From Euptelea pleiosperma (Eukaryota; Streptophyta; Magnoliopsida; Ranunculales; Eupteleaceae): a stretch of DNA of 64,000 nt. The stretch covers positions 27,716,154 through 27,780,153 of the forward strand of contig CM068552.1 of assembly GCA_035048495.1 (NCBI GenBank), written 5' to 3'. A program made the position numbers and the translations under genes. Shown here piece by piece: positions 56,494 to 64,000 of this stretch. The notes below the pieces were generated by a model, which searched no databases, was not told the origin of the DNA, and worked only from the letters and a program-made list of their open reading frames with translations. Position 1 is the first letter of the stretch; the number at the start of each line of letters is the position of its first letter.

Positions 56494-57643
56494 ATGGCAC
56501 CACAAGGAAAAAGAGCAAGAGGTGAATCATCTTCAAATGATCCTTATCCTCTTAGCCTATTCATCAATCCCATGGCTAGGGCTAGCTTCTTGAAGAACTA
56601 CATCAAAAGAGTCGTTGCTGTTGAGCGTGGGATTATCAAAAAAGAAGTGACCATGACTGGAATCCCCAATCTTCTGAATTTGATAGGTTGGTCTAAACTT
56701 CTTTCCATTTCTGGTGTTGTATATCCTGAGTTAGTTAGGATGTTTTATTACAATCTAAACAATCATGATCCAGAAGATCCATTTCTTTATTATGAGGTCC
56801 AAGGAGTTAGGTTCAAATTACTTTATCTTTGATTTCAAAGATCACAGGTCTTCCTCGTGTACCTAATGGAGGAATTTTCCCCCCTTCCTTATCTTTTAAG
56901 AACAAAAAAGCTATCTCAAAAGTCATTTGTGGGAAGGTAGTTCATTGGACCTCTGACTCGGCTACTCAAGAATTACTTCCTATCTACCACTTGTTAGAGT
57001 TGATCTTCTCCTACAACTTGGCCCAAAGGCCAGACATCGGAGTGAGATCGGTCCCTATATCTAGTACATTTTGTATTGTGTCTCTCAGGGCACACGAATC
57101 TGTGGTCCTTCAGTTATCTTTCATCTCATGGTAAAAAATTTGGCGATTGAGAATCGCAAGCGGTCTTTGTCTTTTGGCATTCTTGTTTCAAAAATTCTTA
57201 GTCATTACAAAGTTCCTATTCTTGACTTTGATGAAATTTTGCATCACGTCTCACCTATCAATCAAGCTACATTTAGAAAAATATTGGTTGGTGACTCATC
57301 TGCTTCTGCCTTTGCTTCTGCTTCGAGCTCGGTTTCTCACTGTTCCTCTATATTTGCATCTATTGCAGGTCTTTCGTCTAAGTTGGACAATCTCTGTGTG
57401 TCGATTGACAAATTTTCTCGACGTCAGCAGCGTATGACTTCATTTCTTAGGTCTCAGCACCCTGACTATCCAGAGTCTTCACCTGAGGAGACCACTGTGC
57501 CCTCTACAGCCGAAGATGATGAAGAAGATGAAGACGAAGATGAAGATGAGGATGGAGATGAAGAAGAAGAAGAAGATGATGCAGTTGACGATGATGATGA
57601 TGATGGCGATGATGATGCCGACGAGGATGATGACTATGAGTAG
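56494..57643 (+). pseudogene. copia-1B third ORF (envelope-like / plant transposon protein type)
   Basis: ATG 56494 starts MAPQGKRARGESSSNDPYPL, nearly the same as copia-1A. Frames 56494-56832, 56829-57134 and 57071-57643 together cover the protein, so two frameshifts are present (near 56825 and 57060). The final part reads through the Ser/Ala segment and helix (SSKLDNLCVSIDKFSRRQQR) into an Asp/Glu-rich tail of about 45 residues ending at TAG 57641-57643. Its retention in both copies argues that it belongs to the element. Confidence 0.65.
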
Positions 57644-58316
57644 AGTACATTTTGCTCTCTTTCTCTGTAGATCAGTAGTACATTTTTTTTGGGATGTATT
57701 ATTTGATACTATTGGTTTGTACTATTTGCTACTGAGATACCTTGTTTACTTTGATTTGAGATGATGGATGTTGACGTTATTGGTCACTCTATTGACCACT
57801 TCTATTATGGTGATTTTGAGTTTGATATATTGTGTTATGATTTTTTTCTCCTCGATGATTGATTATCATATCATAATATTGTTTTATCATCAGGTTGGAA
57901 TTCTTTCCTTTGTCAATGTATGACAAAAATGGAGAGAAAGTAATTATATTGATACTCTTGTTGCTCTCTATTTTATTGAAATACTTGTCATAAAATATCT
58001 GTGATTCTTACTTGGTTTTATTTGACTAATGTACTGAAAAGACGTTTTTGGTATTATTGGACTAATATACTAATGAGAAGCTATTGTCAAAGATTTTCTT
58101 GTCAAGTTGATTATTTTGTAGCAACAGGGTGTTATAAAAATCTTGGTACTAATCGCGAGCTACTGCGCTGCCTCCTTGCACCTTTATCCTTCAAAGATAA
58201 TTTATTTGGGTAGTTATTGTACTTAGGGGGAGCTTTATTGATTTTTTTTGGAGCAAAAATTGTTATATAATTAGGTAGTTATTTGTTTTTGTCCTAACAT
58301 TGACAAAGGGGGAGAT
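57644..58316 (+). other. copia-1B 3' untranslated region and polypurine tract
   Basis: No gene seen. It ends in AAAGGGGGAGAT at 58305-58316, directly before the LTR. An upstream purine tract (AAAAATGGAGAGAAAG) is near 57923-57938. Confidence 0.7.
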
Positions 58317-59629
58317 TGAAAAGTCTCGGTTGTTAAATCCCAGGAATACTTAGTTCTTTGGTAATATATATATTGCTGTGTCATGAATCCGCTGAAGACT
58401 AAAGTATCAAAGATCAAGTGGACTTTGACAAAACAAATCAAAGAAGAATTAAAGTTGAAGAAAATCAACCCAAGTGTTCAAGATCAACTGAAGACAAAGT
58501 CGAGTGATCAAGCTCAACTGAAGACAAAGTCAAGCTCAAGCATGAAGATTTAAATGATCAGAGTACATTCTCACTCAACGAACGTTCAACTATGAAGAAT
58601 CTCATGTTGCGGTAACTTACGTAAATCTAAAGGTACACCGTGCGTTGCCAGCAGATCAAGATTTACCCTAGATGATTCAATGATAGTTAGGTATCATGTG
58701 CATGTCAAAAAGAGAAATTTCTAAAAAGCTTAGAAGTGTTTGGTTCTGGACTAAGAGGTCCGGCCGACCGACTGACCTTTTTGAGTGGGCAACCGGATGT
58801 CCGGTCGATCGGCAAAAAAATTGCGGTCGACCCAAACTCTCGGGTTCGAGATAATTTAGTATTTACCTGAGCGGGCGACCGACTAAAGGTTCGGTTGATT
58901 GAAGTCCGGTTGACCCAGTCCCTTTCGGATCTCTTTTTGACTCAATCTCTTATGCATTTTTAAGCGCACTTTGGCCTTTCAAACGGCTATATTCGGTTCG
59001 ATTTTATTGATGAGAGGCTTACTTATAAATAAGAGCACTCTCCCCTCATTAGAATTAACCCAATCAAGAGATCTCTATTTTACATTTTTTGATTATAATT
59101 CTTTGAGTCTAGAGACCTGGAATTTGTGAGAGCTTCACCAGAGCAAAGCTGTTATTTATTGTGAAGGCTCTAAGTGATTGGAAGAGACTATTTGATATTA
59201 TTATTCTACAAGCATCTTCTTCTAAGAAGAGGATTACTCTTGGTAGAGTGTCTCTTGGACAAATTCCTTTCCAAAGGATTTTCCATTTGAACATATTCAT
59301 TGAAAAGTAAGTGTTCTTATGATCAAATATCTTTTTGATAGAATTCAAAATTTATGAACACTGAATATTTTATGATTGGTGGATGAGTGATGACTCATCT
59401 AATTGAGTTGAGGATTGTAGATCCATGAGAAAAGAATTTCTCTAAATCAACTACTAGCCTAGGTTGACTCTCTAGGTGAGCGAGAAATGATTCTCGTTAG
59501 ATTAAAACTAATTGATATCTTAGTTAGTGAATTGTTTATTTCAATTGGATATGTTGTAATTCATGATTGAGATAATATAATATTACTCGTGTTGAGTATT
59601 AATGAATAGTGGACCTATAATATTACTTG
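58317..59629 (+). mobile_element. copia-1B 3' LTR, truncated
   Basis: It starts TGAAAAGTCTCGG after the polypurine tract. The palindrome cluster is at 58757-58915 (GGTCGACC at 58825-58832) and TATAAATA at 59024-59031. Similarity with the other LTRs fades after about 59600, where the minus-strand copia-2 LTR begins. A near-duplicate of TATAATATTACTCGTGTTG appears at both 59577 and 59615. Confidence 0.85.
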
Positions 59630-61349
59630 TGTTGGAATTAGGAATAAACCTATACTGACTATAACTTCAAATCAGTAGTGTTCTTGCCTTCAGTTGATTT
59701 TGAAACTCCACTATAATCGACGGTTGGCTTCCCAATGTGAGCTATTGTAACTAAGGAAACAACTACCTCCAAAAAGTAGAGTGAAAGCCGTCTGTATGGC
59801 CCTGTTTCATATTGAAGTCTGATTCTGAAATTTCACCGGTCCGTTATCTTTAACTCAAAGAAGGGGGGAGTCGATTAGGTATTTAAATTTAATTATAGTT
59901 ACATGGTTTTACTAGACGATGGTAAATGAATAAAATCGCATGCCTTAGTTGTTTGATAAAAGATTATCCCAACTGACTCAAATCGAATATACCTCCGTGG
60001 TATATTTTCTTTTTGTCGTTTGATCTAATCAGAATATATTGTAGAATACAAACAAACAATCACACAAGATAAGAGATTTTTACGTGAAAACCTTAGCCAA
60101 GGAAAAACCACGGGACCACGCCCAGACGGAAAGTATCACTAACTGAAAAGTTAAACAAAACAAAGGTTACCTACGTAGCACCGTTGCAAATACACATTCC
60201 AACCTTATCCAAGGCCTACTGCAGATGTGTCCACGTTATCTGAATCAACGCTACGAATTCACGCGCGCCCTTCCAGTTAAGAAGCCTTGTCTACTTGTTC
60301 AGTTTGGTACACCCCAAACCTACCGTCGATCGGCTCCTCCGATCTTAATTCTCAACATTCCCGCCTTTGTAGAAGGTGAAGGATTTAGTACACCCTGAAC
60401 CCTAAGTTGCTCAAATGGTGTTGAGTCACACTGGTACTCTCAGGCTACTAGGTCGAATATAAAAGTGGAAGACCAAAGCTAAAGAAATGATCAAGCTCTT
60501 GGCGTTGATCAAGAAGAGAACAAGCTCACAAGATGTGAATGGAAAACAAGCTTCTTACTCTTCGAATGGACACTCTAATAAATATAACCTTTTCTTCTCT
60601 CTTTTAAAGATTGAGTCACTCTGTGTCTACGTGTGTGTTTAGAGAAGGCATAGAAGGGTTCTATTTATAGAATTCCAAGACCCTGAGTCGTGTAGAACAT
60701 GGGATGATGGAACCATGAATTTTGAATCTGAGAAAGACCAATTCTGTGCATGGTCCAATCGATTGTAAACTGAGTCCAATTGATTGGGCCATGTCCAATC
60801 GATTGGGCTCAATAAGATTTCTATTCTGAAGGCACCAATCTATAACACAGGGTTCTCCGATCGATTTGACTTAGAAAAGTTTCTGTCCTGAAGACTCCAA
60901 TCGATTATGAAGAAATAAGTTTCCGCCTCGTAGATTCTAATTGATTACACAAAGTCTCCAATCGATTGGGCTGTGTCCAATCGATTGGGAAAAGTGTCCA
61001 ATCGATTGGACTATTCCATTAGTCAATTTTATTGACTTAGACTCAGGTCAGTCTAATGACTAAGTTTGACCATTATATTTTTGTTCATTTTAACCAACTC
61101 CTATGGCCACTAAGTCACTTACCTTCTTAATCGAGCGTACACGATCATTAACTGACGGCAGTTACTCAGATGACTCCTGTTGTCAACCGTCTGATTCTTG
61201 CTATCTCTGTCTTTTAGTCTTCACGTAGTTGGCGAAGTATGCGTACCACGACTTCTCCATACTACACTAGTGCTCGTAGGAACGGTTATAAGAATGTTTT
61301 TATGTCAAACGGAATATTTGCCAAATTGAATATGAAAATATTCCTTACA
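59630..61349 (-). mobile_element. copia-2 LTR, minus strand
   Basis: On the minus strand it begins TGTAAGGAATATT at 61349 and is read to ...CTAATTCCAACA at 59630, about 1.7 kb. It matches the LTR start at 47303. Perfect CCAATCGATTGG palindromes are at 60795, 60958, 60977 and 60998, with degenerate ones at 60754-60785. The TATA box (TATAAATAG, minus) is at 60670-60662. The flanks ACTTG and GATTC do not match, so it is not a clean solo LTR. Confidence 0.8.
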
Positions 61350-62957
61350 GATTCTTATTGTTGTAGAAAAGGGCTACCTACGGGGAGTGTGAAAGCTACC
61401 ACCCAATAAAAAAATGGGTGAAAAACAACCAAATTTGCTAGAAAATTTTCTTAACCTATTAGCAAATACACCTAGAAAAATTATATGAATGATATGTGAG
61501 AACCCCTAATAGCTCTAATAATGATTTTATGGTCAGATACAGGATACCTCTAGATTCTGATTTATATGAGAAATTATTACTGAAATCTATCTTGTATTGT
61601 GGGGAAAAAATATCTGATCTAACCCACACAATCTTCGAGGTCAGACGATTCAGATTTTGGTGATGATCGAATGACTCTAATGCTCCAGGATGAAACTGCT
61701 TTTTCCTCTGCGAAGGATAAGATGATCTCCAGATGAAATATGGTTATACCTGTTGACAAGACTCTGACGCTCAAGTCAGCTTAGGAATGGTAACAGGATT
61801 CAAGAAAATAGTAAAGTATTTCAGAGTTTAGGCTATCTGGATCTGGAGAGCAAGATCCTTTCCTCAGTTTTGAGGGTCTCACATTTATACCCTTAGAACT
61901 GGCGTGACTCACCTTCTACGTGTCTAGTCATTATCAGTCAACGAAGACTCGGATGGATTCTGTTATAAAACAGAATCTTCTGGTTAGATCTTGACTTCCT
62001 TGATTCGGTTATACCTAAAATAACTGAAGTGACACTGAGGTGGCATCCTTCGTGTCAGGTATTTGGACAAGGGGATATCGAATTCGTGATATTTCAACTA
62101 GCTGCCATGTGACCAATACTCATTGGTTAAGAAATCGATCGTGTTTAGAATACTTACCTCGTACGTAGGAGATCTCGCCACATAAATCATTTGACCTTAC
62201 CTGGCCTTGCCGGGATGAGATGGAAATAGATCCGTCAAGTAAGTCTATTGACCTTGTCGGAATATATGCATCCAACAAGTCATATGACCTTGCCGGGATA
62301 AGATTGAAATAGGTCCTGTCAAGTAAGTCTATTGACCTTGTCGGAATACATGCATCCAACAAGTCATATGACCTTGTCGGGATAAGATTGAATTAGATCC
62401 CGTCAAGTAAGTCTATTGACCTTGTTGGAATATATTCATCCAACAAGTCATATGACCTTGCTGGGATGAGATTGAAATAGATCCCGTAAAGTAAGTCTGT
62501 TGACCTTGTCGGGATATATTCATCCAACAAGTCATATGACCTTGCCGGGACGAGATTGAAATAGATCCCGTCAAGTAAGTCTGTTGACCTTGTCGGGATA
62601 TATTCATCCAACAAGTCATATGAGCTTGTCGGGATGAGATTGAAATAGATCTTGTCAAGGAGATCAACAATAAATATGTCGGGCAAGATTGAATGCTTCC
62701 CGACATATTAAAGGCTGAAACGTTAATGCATTTTGTTAGCATTGCCTCAATATGTCGATCATTCCATCATGACATGTGGCACTTCTAATTAATAGAAGTT
62801 GTGTGACACGATGGGGCAGTTTATGGCTCCTGATGATGCCTCCGGCGCATTTACTTTCGCGTGCTATCTATCAACACGCGTCATCTTTTTACGACCGCAC
62901 ATGCCAAGCCAGTGACACGCGTCAATATTTGACTTGTTGGAAAATACGGCACCCACA
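61350..62957 (-). mobile_element. Tat-like Ty3/gypsy LTR, minus strand
   Basis: The LTR begins TGTGGGTGCCG on the minus strand at 62957, directly after a polypurine tract. U3 contains the 84-bp tandem repeats. A TATA box (TATAAAT, minus) is at 61888-61882. Downstream, CTGACTTGAGCGTCAGAGTC near 61755-61785 is a common U5-type motif in plant gypsy LTRs. The end at 61350 is set by the adjacent copia-2 LTR and may be a truncation. Confidence 0.6.
62190..62660 (-). repeat. 84-bp tandem repeat, about 5.5 units
   Basis: Successive units start with GGGATRAGATTGAAATAG at about 62212, 62295, 62379, 62463, 62547 and 62631. Each has two half-units beginning GACCTTGYCGG. Because 84 is a multiple of three, two minus-strand frames stay open across it (28-residue repeats with SYDLLDEYIPTRS), which explains open frames at 62120-62742; I do not think they are genes. 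Confidence 0.9.
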
Positions 62958-63056
62958 TCGCCCCCCTTTTTGAGAAGATCGAGAAACTGCCGTCGCATCT
63001 TCTGAAAAAGATCCTGACCTTCCACGTCTTACTCCAGCTTCCTGGCCATTGGATCA
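62958..63056 (-). other. Tat-like polypurine tract and internal stub
   Basis: On the minus strand CTCAAAAAGGGGGGCGA (62974-62958) is the polypurine tract. Only about 100 bases of the internal region remain before the Athila-group LTR end at 63057. Confidence 0.6.
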
Positions 63057-64000
63057 TGAAAGTAGGGTTTTTCTGCGTCGTTGGTTACAGAAACCCTAAT
63101 TTCAACACATTTTTTTATTATCCGAGACTTTTAACCTGTAGAATGAGCAATTTTGTACAGTGGCTTGTGTCGGATGTCGATCTGCACTAGGGATTAGTCG
63201 GATTAGCGCAAACAAGAACATAAAATGATAGATAATATACAAGAGAAACATGGAAGGATGAGAATGGTGAGTTGAGATTAAAAATGCATCCAAGTGAGAT
63301 CCAGAAAATACTAAATTCATCGAAATCAAATTGCATTAATCAAACTGTTGCTTACATGAAATAAATGACAAATAAATAAAGCGGTAAATCTATTCTAGAA
63401 AGCATGTAAGAAAGCATGTAAAAAGAGATTTTAGAGAGACAGGAAGAAGGTAGAGAGAGATTTTTACCTCGGTCGTTTACCGGCTGACAAGGTAGAGGTG
63501 AGAGAAAAACTCATCCTTTTGCATTCACCGAACGGAGTCGGCGGTGCAAAAAGGCGATCAGCCTGGGGATTCTTGTGCGCACTTACCAGAGTGCATCAAG
63601 ACTGGCCAGGGAAGCACAGGTCATGGGAGATGAAGGTGTACATGATGGTTGCTCTGGAGTGGATATGTGGGTCGCACAACCAAGAAGGAAGCGTTGGTGT
63701 AGCATGCACTCTTATGCACGCACAAGTGGGGATCTCAAGATGGAGGTGAGCCCTCGATTTGGCCGGTGTGGCCAGCAAGGTGTGTGCAACCATGGAGGAT
63801 GGGTAGCAAAGTAGCGAACACACCAGCAGGTGTTGCAATTGAGGGGAAAGGGAAGAGAATGAGAAGGGGTTGCTGGTGATGATGTGTAGTGTGCTCACGG
63901 CCCATAAGAGGTGGAAGTGGTTTCCATGGTGAATGCTTGAGAGGAGTCGCCGGTGAGAAGGGAAGTGCCCCATCATTGGATGAGCCAACGCCCTAGAGAA
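63057..64000 (-). mobile_element. Athila-group LTR, minus strand, partial (LTR-c)
   Basis: Read on the minus strand it ends ...CCTACTTTCA at 63057. The conserved U5 stem-loop is at 63187-63167 with one change, 110 bases from the end. The donor-like GAGGTAAAAATCTCTC is near 63472 and the CT-rich region precedes it. The remainder to 64000 corresponds to the upstream LTR part; open frames there (63498-63988) are compositional. The LTR start is outside the window. No primer site follows the LTR end, so it is a 3' LTR or solo LTR. Confidence 0.7.

Noticed and set aside
59630..61349. Clean solo LTR with target duplication
   Set aside because: The flanking 5-mers (ACTTG and GATTC) do not match, and one side is fused to a truncated copia-1 LTR.
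62190..62660. CRISPR-like array
   Set aside because: Whole 84-bp units are repeated without unique spacers, and the setting is a plant retrotransposon LTR.
62120..62742. Possible repeat protein with 28-residue units on the minus strand
   Set aside because: The 84-bp repeat length keeps several frames open at once; the region is U3 of an LTR and lacks start context or domain similarity.
63498..63988. Overlapping frames at the right edge
   Set aside because: They fall in the upstream part of LTR-c and mirror the compositional frames at the left edge.

Overview
This window is repeat-rich nuclear DNA from a flowering plant. It shows plant-type Ty3/gypsy Athila LTRs and polyprotein, Ty1/copia elements with plant tRNA-Met-type primer sites, an L1-type LINE with DUF4283-like ORF1, CACTA (En/Spm) transposons with TNPD-type transposase, and two plant-specific gene fragments (PLATZ and HIPP). 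I cannot name the species. I see no intact host gene, no rRNA or tRNA gene and no CRISPR array. Nearly everything is mobile DNA, much of it nested.

Layout. 1-14639: Athila-lineage material. An element E1 has part of its 5' LTR at 1398-2094, a primer site at 2097, gag-pol at 3810-9560 (one frame, five nonsense codons) and a 3' LTR ending at 13963. It is bordered by LTR pieces of close relatives (1-1397 and 13964-14639). 14640-22178: a rearranged copia element (copia-1A) made of an inverted LTR piece, a 5'-truncated pol, a separate third ORF (envelope-like/plant-transposon-protein type) with its own TATA box, and a 3' LTR. 22179-46300: an L1-type LINE (ORF1 at 23575, ORF2 from 26154). A PLATZ-like antisense ORF sits between its ORFs, and a 17.1-kb CACTA transposon (26709-43797, target duplication AGA) splits ORF2. 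That CACTA carries tnpD-like and tnpA-like genes on the minus strand. It was itself hit by a sibling CACTA (27965-33265, target duplication TCA), which carries exon 1 of a HIPP metal-binding gene and a 397-bp Mutator-type foldback element with a 9-bp duplication. 46300-49506: pieces of a second copia family (copia-2: 3' end, LTR start, gag). 49509-59629: a nearly complete but degenerate copia-1B. 59630-61349: a copia-2 LTR on the minus strand. 61350-63056: a Tat-like gypsy LTR on the minus strand with 84-bp tandem repeats in U3. 63057-64000: another Athila-group LTR on the minus strand.

Points worth attention. (1) In copia-1 and copia-2 LTRs, clusters of one short palindrome (GGTCGACC in one family, CCAATCGATTGG in the other) lie just upstream of the TATA box. 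In copia-1 the same arrangement recurs inside the element, just upstream of the third ORF, which suggests a private promoter for that gene. (2) Five Athila-group LTR ends share a GC-rich stem-loop, in four of them 108-110 bp from the LTR end. (3) The Athila polyprotein, the CACTA tnpD and the copia-1A third ORF are broken by nonsense codons rather than frameshifts, mostly explainable as C-to-T changes at methylatable sites. (4) Host exons (HIPP, perhaps PLATZ) lie inside transposons. All of this is read by eye; no alignment or database search was run.
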